Below, piece by piece: positions 31,859-43,688 of a DNA stretch of 64,000 nt (position 1 is its first letter; each line of letters starts with the position of its first letter). The position numbers and the translations under genes were made by a program. The DNA is from Archegozetes longisetosus (lineage: Eukaryota; Arthropoda; Arachnida; Sarcoptiformes; Trhypochthoniidae), in the NCBI GenBank assembly GCA_018873245.2, contig JAEMBT020000001.1, forward strand, positions 18,726,220-18,790,219, written 5' to 3'. The notes beneath the pieces are model-generated. The model saw only the letters and a list, made by a program, of their open reading frames with translations, made no database searches and was not told the origin of the DNA.

Positions 31859-32941
31859 TTTAATAGATGTCTAATGAGTTCCTTAAAGTCAATGGTTTTT
31901 AGAGATTATTCTAAAGGATAAATAAAGAGAGTAATTCAAACTAATTATAACCTATCTCATATTTTGCAGTCTTTTCTTAATGAGTGAGCAAACGTTTCGA
32001 AATTTGTTATTTTGCACGTTTTTGCACGTTTTCCCATGCTTTCACGGATAGGCTCAGGTTTTTATCATTTTTTATAGCTCATTAAACGCAAGTGCTATAT
32101 AAACCAATTTCTCAGATCTGAGAAGATTGAAATGCGGCTCGAGTTGATACTTAATTAGAGATCATCGAACTCTTAGCACTAGAAACCATCAAATAGCCAA
32201 AAATTGATTTTCAACTATTAATGAAGCTCTATTTCAAACATTTCTCAAGCTTATCATTTAGATTCATCATTTCTCTGCAGCTCATTAATTAATTTTAGTT
32301 AGATTTCAGTAAAACAAAAATTACTTCTCCGCAAATTACATTCAAAAACAATAATCCCAAAGAGTTTTTTGAAGTGCTTAAAATGCTATCTACTCACTAC
32401 TTGTTGTATTTAAACGGCTCTTGTGAGCAATATTTTTAAAATCTGATGAATTCTGAGAAGCATTTCAAATGGAAGAATAATGAGAAATTCGTAGAATTGA
32501 GACAAAAAATACATTTGCTTTATCACTTTGGTTTCAGAACAATAATCTCGAGCTAGAGCAAAAATTTGAGCTGTGTTTATATTGAAGATCAGAGGCACTT
32601 ATGAGATATTATTCGTAAAACTGATCCACAATAATAATGCACAAAAATTCCAGTTTGACCTTAGATTAATTGACTACTTATTCATTTACAGCTACTTCTT
32701 GTAGCTCGAGTGGCTAAATATGAAATATGAATTGATTCTAAGACAAATAACAACCTTGAATATCTTATCGGAGTTTATGGTGAGCGTAAGTGAACAAAAT
32801 GAGAGAAACATGTTTTATCACATTTTAACTGTATTTAGACTTAACAAAATGTGTTAATCTAGCAATTTTTGGTAGATTAGTTGTAAGTTTTCACTAAAGA
32901 TCTTCCCAAAGCTCAAATTTCAAATTTAACTTTCATTTCAG
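31859..32941. other. AT-rich sequence with possible splice signals
   Basis: No gene is established. An acceptor-like TTATTCATTTACAG ends at 32691 and donor-like GTGAGC and GTAAGT lie near 32780-32790. The 90 bases between them carry stops in all three frames, so any exon there would be noncoding. Confidence 0.3.
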
Positions 32942-33124
32942 ACTCTATTTAATCATCGTGGTCTTCATGTCAGTCACGGTGATAATAATGATTTACAGTT
33001 AGAGGCAAAGACAGTAATCGAAGCCGAGGGGCCCGACTTTGAGATGCAACGAACAGACTCTACTCTAACAATTGATCTTTGGAAAGATATTTGGAAAATC
33101 AATGTTCACGTGTATGAACTTTGA
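32942..33124 (+). CDS. Candidate terminal exon, unrecognised protein
   Basis: A strong acceptor (AACTTTCATTTCAG) is followed by 60 open codons and a TGA at 33122-33124, with local G+C well above the surroundings. The frame reads TLFNHRGLHVSHGDNNDLQL, EAKTVIEAEGPDFEMQRTD and STLTIDLWKDIWKINVHVYE. It has no ATG near its beginning, so it could only be an internal or last exon. The next frame over the same acceptor instead gives a hydrophobic run, LYLIIVVFMSVTVIIMIYS, then a stop, which would look like a C-terminal membrane anchor. I could not find an upstream exon in phase with either. Sixty open codons arise by chance at this base composition, so the support is the acceptor plus composition only. 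Confidence 0.25.
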   Translation, partial: TLFNHRGLHVSHGDNNDLQLEAKTVIEAEGPDFEMQRTDSTLTIDLWKDIWKINVHVYEL

Positions 33125-35686
33125 AAGCAGTCAAATGTGTTTAATATGCGAACTAAAAATTGACTTTGCACTTCGTAGACTTTTCGGTTAGGTATAATCG
33201 TATCATTTCATAGTATTCTTCAATTGTATTGCACTTAAATTGTTCAACGAATCGTTAACTGAAACCCAATCAGAGCGCTTGAGGTTAGGGACAGACCTAT
33301 ACTTGCAATCTCTTAAAAACTACAACGAGTAGGGATAAGTAGGAATAAAACTTACATTTTTAATAGTGATCTAATTGATCGAAACGACCTGAGGATTTGG
33401 TAATCTTATATTTATGAACATGAAGGAATGTTAAAATATGAAATCACATTTATTTATGAGAAGTCTTGGAACCTTTGGGTATCATTTCACTTACGGATCA
33501 TATACTTTCCCATATCTATACCTATACTATTGATTGAACGTTTGCAAACCTATATCTGTTTAACGCATTTGTTATTAGTTTTTCTACTTAATCGACTTAT
33601 GATTTCAATTATCAAATAAGTGACGAGTACTTCGGTGATCAAATCAATTAGCTCTATATGACGCCAGTATTTGCAATAATAGTTCTGATGTTTGTATTTT
33701 ATTATCATTGAACAGAAGAGAATCACGAAAATACTGATACCAATAATATTTACGATGCTTTTTGGTTTGTATTCATTACATTGACTATAAGTTGCAATAG
33801 AATTAGTTAGGTAGAAATTCGTTTAAAGTTTCAGTTATTGTAATACTAGATATTGTAGTTTTCTATCTAGCTATAGACATTTAATATCAAAAGTTACTTT
33901 TGGCACAACTTTTATGTTTTTCGTTTATTGTAAGCTTTTGTATGTTCGCATAACACCAGATTAGCTCTTAAGATATAAGACCAACAACAAAAAAGCATAT
34001 TCTACTAAAATCCAATCCAACCGCAACACTGACTCAATCGATTTGTAGACTCGTGTAAGTAATAAAATGTGGAATTACACTGCAAACCACAATTTATATA
34101 TTAAGAAAGATAACGAACCATTAAATGAAAAAGACAAAAAATAGATTCATCTGAAAGGAACAGTTAAGTATTAAATAGCTAGACATCAATACAAGGGAAC
34201 ACTACGTATACAAAGAGGTGATGAAATATCAAAACAGTATTCAACAGTGCATGCAGAGCTTTCACTAACAATTCAATAGACTGAGATAATAGCAACTTTT
34301 GTTCGTGTACTATCTCTAACTCAATATGTATTCTGATGGATGGCATAATTTTGACAGTGAAGGAAATGACATGAAAGTTAGATTAGATTGATAGTGAAAC
34401 ATTTCAAATTAGTTAGATTATATTGATGGTGAAAATTCTAAATCATTTTGACGTACAACAAAACAAGCTTAACCTAACCTAAACACTGATTTATTTATAG
34501 AATATCGCAATTCAGTTAAGTAATGAATATTACATTAATTATAGAAAGTTCATAAAAAGCCAAAGTTTATCATTCATGTTATTTCGGGCTCTTCTCATAT
34601 TCAAATTGAACTCTGGTAGCCCTGAAACAAAACTAATTAATGCAATAAATTCTAATTAGCATCATTCCCTTAATGAATTAGGGGAATTTTTTTATATAAA
34701 ATATTACTTATACTTCAATAATTCATTTATGCAATTAAATTAATGCTTCTTTTTGATCACCATTTACGATAAATAGAGAATCAATTGCTAGTCATTCTAA
34801 CGTTCAAATTAGCTACTCAATCAGATCCTGAAACTTTTCTAAGACAACAGAGTTCTCATTTTCATCGTATAGCTTCGACTGACAGCATTCTTCATTTAAT
34901 ACAACTCAATTCACTACTTGTCTATTAATATCGTGTTGTAAGTAGGCGTCGATATATCGCAGCCTTTTCAATCTCCAGCTCATATTAATCACATTCTCTT
35001 GTGTTTGACCGTCTGGTAAGTGAACTGCTGATGCAACAGTCAAGAAACCGAAACTAATATTTCTCTTTGTTTGTGATAGAGATTCCTCAATGTTCAGTCT
35101 TATATCTATTTGTTTGTAACCGATAGCACATTTTTATGACACCTACTTTCAAGAGAGTTTACCCAATATATAACAAATTTATTTCAGTTTATTGTCAAAC
35201 AACTTCACTGCTGCCTATATTTATTAGAGAAAACAGTTTGACATATATTTGTCTTGAGGTCTGCCTAAATCCAGATTAATTTGATAGAGTCTTTGAGAAG
35301 CAGTTAGTCATGTTGGGACTCCCGTGAGTTAGAACTTTGCCTTGATCGCATGTATTAATTATGTAAATTTCAATGCAGGGATGATTAACAAGGCTTTCAT
35401 TCTCGATATTACGTAAATTATATGAATGCAAATCAATCCCAACCATGTTATTTAAGCAGTTCTGCTTCTAGTTATTGATTTATTGCCAGTAATAAATTTC
35501 GGATCTTAAGAGTTTAGGAAAAACAGATCAATTCCTTTCAATATAGATTTATAATTATTGGCATGTCGACCAAATTATATCAAGAATAGATTTTATTTTT
35601 TGCACAACTTATCACTTGGAATAATTGATACGAATTAAGATCATTATCAGAACCCAAATCAAAGAAAATTAGAACCAATAAAGTAA
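33125..35686. other. AT-rich intergenic sequence
   Basis: No gene is seen. A short CCTAA-type tract (AACCTAACCTAA) lies at 34471-34482. A 63-codon frame (33428-33619) is not supported. Confidence 0.4.
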
Positions 35687-35817
35687 TTTATTTGATTTAT
35701 ACAACACTGTTCAATTGTCTAATTACGATAAGAGAGAATAGGCATCAAAATGAACAAGGAATATGATAAGCAAACCCTAAATACATAGCAAGTAGTCTTT
35801 CATGTGTTTTTATCTTA

Positions 35818-36021
35818 TTAGCCTAAAAGTGTATTTATGAATATTGAGAAGTCTTTTTCAGGTAAATAATAAGTACAGGTATAATAGACAGGTATGTACG
35901 CAGGTATAATAGCTAACAAGAAGGCGGCACCAACTCTGTAGGTATCAATTTTAAGACCCGCTATTGTCGTGTCAAAACGTGGTAATTTCCAAGCGATTAA
36001 ATTCATTTTTATTCTTTCCAT
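35818..36021 (-). CDS. Possible single-pass membrane microprotein
   Basis: A 67-codon frame on the minus strand with no recognised family. It has a basic N-terminus (MERIKMNLIAWKLPRFD), a polar stretch to about residue 29, a hydrophobic segment at about residues 30-52 (VGAAFLLAIIPAYIPVYYT), and a short acidic/hydrophobic tail ending in LLG. The middle of the frame is richer in G+C and more evenly spread over amino acids than the chance frames nearby. A poly(A) hexamer for this strand lies at 35687-35692, about 125 bases past the stop. The start could be Met1 or Met6 (the latter in an AAAAATG context). It could be a small organellar or endoplasmic-reticulum membrane protein, an exon of a larger gene, or chance. 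There is no splice or expression evidence. Confidence 0.3.
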   Translation of the reverse strand: MERIKMNLIAWKLPRFDTTIAGLKIDTYRVGAAFLLAIIPAYIPVYYTCTYYLPEKDFSIFINTLLG

Positions 36022-38958
36022 GAATAAACTCTAATAGATTTTGCCATTCGCTAAAAGGGTTTTGTTTCTGTTCACTGGAGTGTATAAACTCCTGCTGTAT
36101 ATGATTGAATATGATTGAATACTCATAACTATTTTAGGTTAATTCAACCTTCCATGAGATTTCATTTATGTAAGTTTCTATCTTACAAAATACATTTTCA
36201 ATTAAATGATTTACTCAAACATTATTCTGAATAGGGCTTAACTGCGTCAAATCGATGATTGAGAAAAACGTAACAACGTTTTATCTTTCAATTCGTTTTA
36301 TAGGCAGAGTCGATTTTAAAGTGTGATTTTCTTTAAGATTTAAACCGTTTTTATTGAAAATTACATGTACCATGCTACTCGTTAATATGTAAAGATATAA
36401 ATATGACTTTTTACAACTTTATCTCTTTTGGAGGTAAACTCTTCATTTATTGCATACATTTTAGACCCCATCGAAAAAAGATTAAAGCTTTCTAACAGAT
36501 TTCATACAGTATCTGAGGTGTAAATAAGCTCGTGAAATGCACTATAAAATTTGAGAATTCATTAAATTAAATCTTAAATATAGACAAGGATAAATTTAGA
36601 ATTATTACTCTATCATGGAGTGTGATAATTGCTCCTAGAAGTAATTTTATCTAATTAATCAAGCTCAATCTAACAGTCCTTCAGTATACAGCTAAAAATT
36701 GCCGATATTTTTTATAGTCTGATTTTACTTTTTTAATTCGTAATTTATTATATTATGTACTAATTTATACGTTTATGATAAGCTTTCCAAGGATTTATGA
36801 GTTACATTTAGAGTCTCCTGTTTTCGGAATTTATTTTTATCTGGCTTCGCTGGATTTTATCGGATCTTATTTTTGATAGATCATTTCGGTTTTATCGGTT
36901 ATTAAAATACTATGCCTATGAATTTCGGACTGAAATTTACTATTTGACAGATTTGTTTTATTTGTCCCAAAAATTTAGTTAATATTCAAATATCGAGTGC
37001 ACAGGTTTTCAAAGCAATTTTCTAAATGGCCGTTGGAATGCAAAAGATATATGCAAATAAATTGTGCTGTGATTGTTGTACTGTTATCGCTTTGATGCTT
37101 CTAAATTTACTAAAAGATCATTCGGCATCAATGCTTCTCAATGCAATACATAACAATCTTGAAGCGAAACTAATAAAATGCAGGTTACTTGCAGGCTCAA
37201 CATCAGTTTAGCATCAGATTACTGCATGCTTTTCGTTCACAAAACTACCAATTGATTTGGAGATTTTTTGAATTTAATCCCAGAAGCTTGTTTTTGAATG
37301 GTTGCCTTTTATTGGAACTTATCAGATTAAACCCAAAGACTTTAGTTACATTTGGTTTTCATATTGAGAGAAAGCAGAAAAATAAATTTGAGTGACAGAT
37401 TTGAGCTTTATATTTATACAATGTTTTTGCTCTACTAAAAGTTACGAAACTGATTGTGAACTTGGGGCGCGAGTCGTTGACTTTGAATTATTCATATCTA
37501 TTTGAATTAATGAGCCGCTGTTTTAAAATATTTTCCACCTAAAACTCTAATACAATAATTTTAAAAAGTGTCTGGATAGAGTAGTAAGCTTTCGAAATAA
37601 CTCTCTAATCCTTGCTGAATTGGTGTAACAGTGTAAAAGCTTCCAGACATCGTTGTGTAAGCGTTTACTTTAAAATAATTTTTAGTCACGCACATTATAA
37701 GTGAATTTTGTTGAGAGATTTTCAGTCAGCCGTAGACTGCTCATCTTTTCAAATTCATGCATAATAAGTCTCCATAAATTGAATACAACTTCATTTATAT
37801 GTTGACAATCTTACAGAGCAATTTGATTGCTTTTCATAAACTTAGTAAATAGAGAATTTTCGTATTTATCAAAATAGCCTAGTCTGACTGTTTTGACAAT
37901 TGTGACAATTGTGACAAGGTCATCACGTTGAAAAGTATACATCAAATTAAGTAAAGCTTGAAATGACTTGAAGTTTTAGCAAATTTAGATAAGATAGTGA
38001 TTTGAGGCTTGAAAAGTACTGACACCCACTCAAGTTTAGACAAGATGAGTAAAATTAGCACGCTAAGGAGCTAATTACCAAGTAGTGTACACAACATGAG
38101 ATTCTTATATTATTTATCAGTAGAACTCATATTAGATGGATGTGAAGTGAGCAAAAGGTACTTTCAGAAAGGGACCGAGTGGGCAAATTTAAGCTTGATT
38201 TCCATACCATTATCCTTACACCTTACATATCCTCATATGATAAATGTGTTTTCTTTTAATTCCAGACACAGTCTTAAACAGAAAATCATTAAATAAAATT
38301 GATATTCAAATTATACGGAGCGTGATCTTATAGAAAGAATGCTAATAGTAATACGATAGTGAAAAGCTGCGTATTAAACTCTATTTTGATAACACGTTAT
38401 ACAAACGCTATACTAGTAATATAAGGCATATTATCGTGTACTTGTTATTATTATAATTGAGCTGGTATTTAGAAAACCATCCTATTTATACTTTCCTTAT
38501 AATAAGCGTTAAATCTAATAGTTTTCCAAAACACTTGAACTTTTTCACTTCATTCATATGAGTACATAAAATAATGTAATTTTTACTTAAAACCTATTAT
38601 TATTCATATGTTGTACATTTCTGTGTTTTAAGAATAATTAATTATTTTTCTTAAACAATGGCTTTCTTTGATTGAAACGTGACTTTTTCAACAAAACGAC
38701 AACATATAATGAACAAAATGCAAATCTCAGTAATTATCATAGCAAACACCGTAAGTCAAACAAATAGTATTAAATGAATTTTAAATGAATTTTAAATGAA
38801 TAATAAATGAAGTGTAAGATGACAACCATTGATTTAATCTTATAATGAAAACTCATTAAACCTTTTAGAAATGAATAAATAATCTAATTCAATTCAATAT
38901 GATTCCCACTTAATTCGGTGAATAATTTTTATGCAAATTGATTATTCATTTGCTAATT
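36022..38958. other. AT-rich intergenic sequence, no supported gene
   Basis: Two short plus-strand frames (37026-37211 and 37189-37395) overlap in different phases. Neither has a recognisable domain. A direct triplication of TTAAATGAATT lies at 38770-38802. Confidence 0.35.
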
Positions 38959-39027
38959 GCTTTTCAACAGGTATTAGGTGTGCTTTTCAACACGTATTAA
39001 GTGTACATTTCAACACTTATTAGGTGT
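38959..39027 (+). repeat. 23-bp minisatellite, 3 units
   Basis: Units beginning GCTTTTCAACAGGTATTAGG repeat at 38959, 38982 and 39005, with a few substitutions each. Confidence 0.95.
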
Positions 39028-40162
39028 GTATTTTCACTACAATCTTATGTTTGTCTATAATTAAATCTAATGTATCTAAAATATAGTTCATTTGAAACAT
39101 CGCTTCTTCTGTAATCGATTTGAACTATTTGAGCATTTATTATATCAACAGAATAAACCATATAATCATAAATTTTTGATCACGTCCTAGATATCTGATT
39201 GGGTTAAGCAACTATACTACCAGTCATAAAGTTCCATGAAATTCTTGGACAGATGTAAAGCGAGTTTGCAATTGTAAATAACCTGTCACCACATTATAAT
39301 ACGTCGAATTATCTAGATATATCATATTGAAATATTGTTTTTTAAATCTACTTTCAATCCACTCTCCTTGAAAGCCAGGAAAATACTACATATTTCAAAC
39401 TTGCCTTAACTTTGTGTTTGGTTATTGGGCTTGTTTTACTTGCAAGCAAACTAAAATATTCAATTTGAGAAATGAAAAATCAAAATTTCAGATCATTTGT
39501 GGGATTGACTTCACAAAGTATTAATTTGATTTGGAGAATGGCTTAATGGCTAGTTTTTATTTGTTTAGAAAAAAGTTGATAGAAAGGAGTGCATGTTTTG
39601 TTTTGTTTTTATATAAAAGGTAGTTATTATAAACACTTGTTGAACATAGTGGTTAATACCTTTTATTTATCAAAATATATTATCTAATAATTTTGGAGCA
39701 ATGGACTTCTGATAATACTTCATCTTAGAAGTAATTTAAATGACATAAATTTTTAAGTCATTAATTACTAGCTAATTGATGTCTTAAGAATGCAGTCCTC
39801 GAACTGTTGCAACAAGAACAAAAAGAATAATTTTTGATATATCAGAATTAAATACTGAAAAATGACTAACTTTTATACATAACTACACCAATTAATAAGG
39901 TTAATCGTTCTGGAAGAGTAGAGAACTACTCTTCTACTCTTATCAAATTCAGAGACAAATCAAGGAGTTATACAAATTCGTGTTTATGATTGCAGTACTA
40001 CTCTATAAGATTGAATGCCGAGAAAGGTTGTATACCATAAGTACTAATTTGCGGCAATAAATCAATATAATTGTGTCTCTTTAAAATATACATCATATAT
40101 ACTCAGAAGGCAATTATAAATATGGAGAGACTTCTTTTCCTTTCCAAACGCCACTTATATTT
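39028..40162. other. AT-rich intergenic sequence, nothing seen
   Basis: No gene or repeat was recognised. Confidence 0.4.
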
Positions 40163-40204
40163 CATGTCAGGTAACTCATACCAGGTAACTCATGTCAGGT
40201 AACT
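40163..40204 (+). repeat. 14-bp minisatellite, 3 units
   Basis: CATGTCAGGTAACT, CATACCAGGTAACT and CATGTCAGGTAACT in direct tandem. Confidence 0.95.
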
Positions 40205-40620
40205 TCTCATCACTCCGTCTAGGATAGCGTTAAGTTTTTCACTACAACACTAACTTTCCGATTATTACTCGTAAGAATAACTGCATTTGAATTGTTATCT
40301 TTTTTGAAGACAATCGCTTCTTTTAGACAATTATTGTTGAGGCGCCTAATTTTCTTTATTAATTGTCAATTTTAGTGCATCCGGTTTTTTGACGAATAAG
40401 ACGATAAATGAAACCATTCATACTTTTGGGGGTTTGACTAGTTTCAAATTCGCCGATTATTGTTGTTTTTAGCTCTTCGTATACTTGAAACTTATGAATT
40501 TTTAAAAACTTATGTTCACTCGTCTTCTGTTAAGGTGTTTGCTCATTCGACCAGAAAGTTTGTCAGTGTTCACAGAACAGACACTAAACATTTTCGAACA
40601 TTGTGAGTCATTATGAGAAA

Positions 40621-40670
40621 TTATGAAAAATTGTCAAAAATTATCAAAAATTATCAAAAATTATCAAAAG
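40621..40670 (+). repeat. 10-bp minisatellite, 5 units
   Basis: The decamer TTATCAAAAA (first two units TTATGAAAAA and TTGTCAAAAA) is repeated five times without gaps. Confidence 0.95.
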
Positions 40671-41235
40671 TTCAATAATCCTATGAAGTAGTTTGTATAG
40701 TTCAAGATTTTCCTCTAACTGCCTTATAAGAAGGTAAGTGTTTGATTAAATTTTTATGTCACTGCTCAACTCATTATTTTCTTGTACGACAACTGAATTT
40801 AAATATTTGCAACGATTTGTTAGTAATTTTCGAATAACTCCAAAGAGTGATATCAAAGATGAAACTATAATTTGTTTGATTATTTGAATTTCAAAACAAA
40901 CATGTTGATTTAATTTGAAATTAGAAGCTTAAGCTATAGATTCATTATGTGATAGGTTATATAAATAAATTTGAATTCTAATAACGGCAGATAGAAATTG
41001 ATTTTGAGTTATTATTTTTGACTTGTAAAAAATGATAAGACTTTCTGGCCATAAGAAAAATTTCACACTAATAATACCTTAAGTCAGCCATTATGTAAAC
41101 ATATTAAAAGTATGTTTACTTAATATCGTAATTATTTAATAAGAAGATTAGTAGATTCTTGTAAATGATGCATTTTTATATAAGGAATTGATTATTTTAA
41201 AAATATAAATTCATAACTTAAGATAAGAATCTATA

Positions 41236-41290
41236 GATAACTATAAGGTAACTATAAGGTAACTCTAAGGTAACTATAAGGTGACTGTAA
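41236..41290 (+). repeat. 11-bp minisatellite, 5 units
   Basis: GATAACTATAA, GGTAACTATAA, GGTAACTCTAA, GGTAACTATAA and GGTGACTGTAA in direct tandem. Confidence 0.95.
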
Positions 41291-42510
41291 AATATCTTTA
41301 AGATAACTACATGTTTGACAAAATCATATGCGTACTGTGACCCAATAAGAATGAAGGCGCGGTTTGTTGTCAGGCTATTTAACCCTTTTATATCATTTTT
41401 TATGTATTTATGCCCAACTAAGTTTACATAATGGTCTCGTGCATTAGTTATTATTAACCATCATTTTCATTTCAGAGCTCTTACTGCAGATAATTCGATA
41501 ATTGCTCGAGAGTTGAGTCTTTGCATCAACTAATAGCAATTTATTCAATTTAATATTATGCAACAAATCAAATATATTCAAGTTTTCTATTTGATATAAC
41601 ATTTTGGTCAGGTTATATATCTATCACTTTTCACTTAAAAGCAATGCATTTCTTTCAAACTAATACCATTGACAAGAAGATATTTAGATTTGTTTTCTGT
41701 AATCAAATCTGTATACACTATAAATGACACTATTTATACATTGAATGAGGAATTGTATTACTTATTTGCAAGTGCAAATTGCATATATTATAATCATAAT
41801 CATATTAGTATCAATTCAAATACTTTTACTTTTTCAATATATGGTTTGCAATACTATTGAAGCAATTCCTAGAAAATAAAAACAGCAAAATATTCATATA
41901 TTCATCATTAGTGCAAAGTTATCGTCAAAACAGATTGATGTTAGCGAGAAATTCTTAGTAAAATTGAGGCAAACTTGAGGAACTAGAAATTACTTATTGA
42001 GACTATTGACTGAATAGAAGCTATCAGTGAGACATCTGTCAAACTGGTTAAATAAGAGAAGCAGTTTTCAAATTAATTAAATGACTTTTACAGTAAACGA
42101 TGCATTAATTTAAATATTAAGTATAGTATTCTATATACACCTAATGTCAATTGAAATGCATGTAAATAACAGAGTTCTCTAAGCACGAGTCTCTGATGCC
42201 TAAAGTATATAATTATAACACATAACAAGATTTTTTGATGGTATTCGAATGACTTTTTGTTTTACCACTAATAGAAATGTATCGCTTCAATGCATTATAC
42301 ATTTGAAAACTTTACTAATACTTTCAGGTTTGTTAATCTTTTCCCCCTTAAATCTCATCGATATATATCAATATCTACCTCTAAATCTAATATTTATTTA
42401 CTAATTCTATCCCTTTCTTTCATTCATTCATTTTCAAAAATTCATTTTCAAAAATATTCATCTGGCTTGTGATCAAAGTCCAGAGCTTAAGATACTGAGT
42501 ACTTATTTAA
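41291..42510. other. AT-rich intergenic sequence, nothing seen
   Basis: No gene was recognised; two 60-63-codon frames (41669-41860, 42290-42472) look like chance. Confidence 0.4.
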
Positions 42511-42596
42511 AGTTGATTATGAGTGAACACAATTTAAGAGTTGATTATCAGTGAATAAAATTGTTGTAGTTGACTATGACTGAATAGAATTGTTGT
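42511..42596 (+). repeat. 28-29-bp minisatellite, 3 units
   Basis: Units starting AGTTGATTATGAGTGAACA at 42511, 42539 and 42568. The next bases (AGTTGAGTTG) look like a decayed fourth start. Confidence 0.9.
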
Positions 42597-43255
42597 AGTT
42601 GAGTTGTTTAGTTGAGAATCATTAGTCGAGATGTTTGAGTTGAGTCAAATGAGTTGAAACGTTTTTAAACATTTAAGTTATTTAACTACTTAGTTGTTTG
42701 ACCTGAAATCAGATTTATTCATTCTAGTGAAAACTTCATGCTCCTTATTCTTAATTGTTTCTTAAATATCATAATATTCAATTTCTTCTTATAACTACTT
42801 CGTGCTATGCCTTTCGAGTCTCTCTTCTATGCCTTACTATGACATCTAAATTGCACTCAATTTCTAGTTCTTTCTACCTTAGGCTGATCTAATACGTAAT
42901 CTTTGTTTAGATGAAACTTTTACTGATTCATAAATTTCAGATTAGCATTTCTATTTAAGTAATGGTTTTAGATTAAAGTTGACTTTTGATTCGCATTTAA
43001 ACTCTTTTAAGCATATTTATTCAGCATCTATTCAGCATCTATTCCTAGTTAACAAATTAAATTCTCAAATGACTAAAAGAAATTTTTTTCAACTACTTTC
43101 AGCAAATCTCATTGAATAATTCATTAGTTACTAAAGTTTGAGATATATGTCTTACTAAAAATTGCATTACTGTGTCTCACGTTAGCTATAGGTTTGAATT
43201 CGTTGAATTAATTCTAGATCAAAATTTGTGCTATTCTTGTCTAATATGGTTCCAT

Positions 43256-43688
43256 GGCAGTTCAGCGCATAAAGATTCAGCCAACACAATTCAGCGCACA
43301 AAACTTAAGCGCAAAGACAATAAAGCGCTTTCACAATTCAGCGCATATTAAAATTCTAAAACCATTATTAAAACTCCTATTCAAATATGCTATAAAAATA
43401 GAGTAAAAACTTACAATAATATATATATATATAAAGATACATAAATAAAATAATCAAAGTGAAAGGTTATGGGCAATAGTCCTAAGATAATCTATGATAG
43501 GGATTGTTCCAATACTTAACTTCCTTAAATTGGAATTAACTTTATATAAAGCATTTCTTGTTCAAAGCATTACAGCTTTCAAAATAATTGAAAAAGCGAA
43601 ATATATATTTAAATAAATATATATATCTATTGCGCTTAGCTTTTGTGTGCTGAATCTTAATGCGCTGAATTTTTGCGCTGAACTGGCC
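43256..43688. mobile_element. MITE with repeated TTCAGCGCA motifs in its TIRs
   Basis: The left terminus GGCAGTTCAGCGCATAAAG and the right read inward GGCCAGTTCAGCGCAAAAAT are inverted copies over about 60 bases. TTCAGCGCA or its close variant occurs three times within 43259-43350 on the left and at least twice on the right, together with AAGCGC. The core of about 300 bases is AT-rich with a (TA)n run near 43420 and no coding capacity. No target duplication is evident. The repeated motif looks like an array of transposase-binding sites. Confidence 0.8.

Noticed and set aside
37026..37395. Two overlapping plus-strand frames with AG|GT sites between them
   Set aside because: No phase-consistent joining, no domain, and the composition is not clearly coding.
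38959..39027. Regular spacing reminiscent of a CRISPR array
   Set aside because: Units are directly adjacent with no unique spacers, and the genome is eukaryotic.
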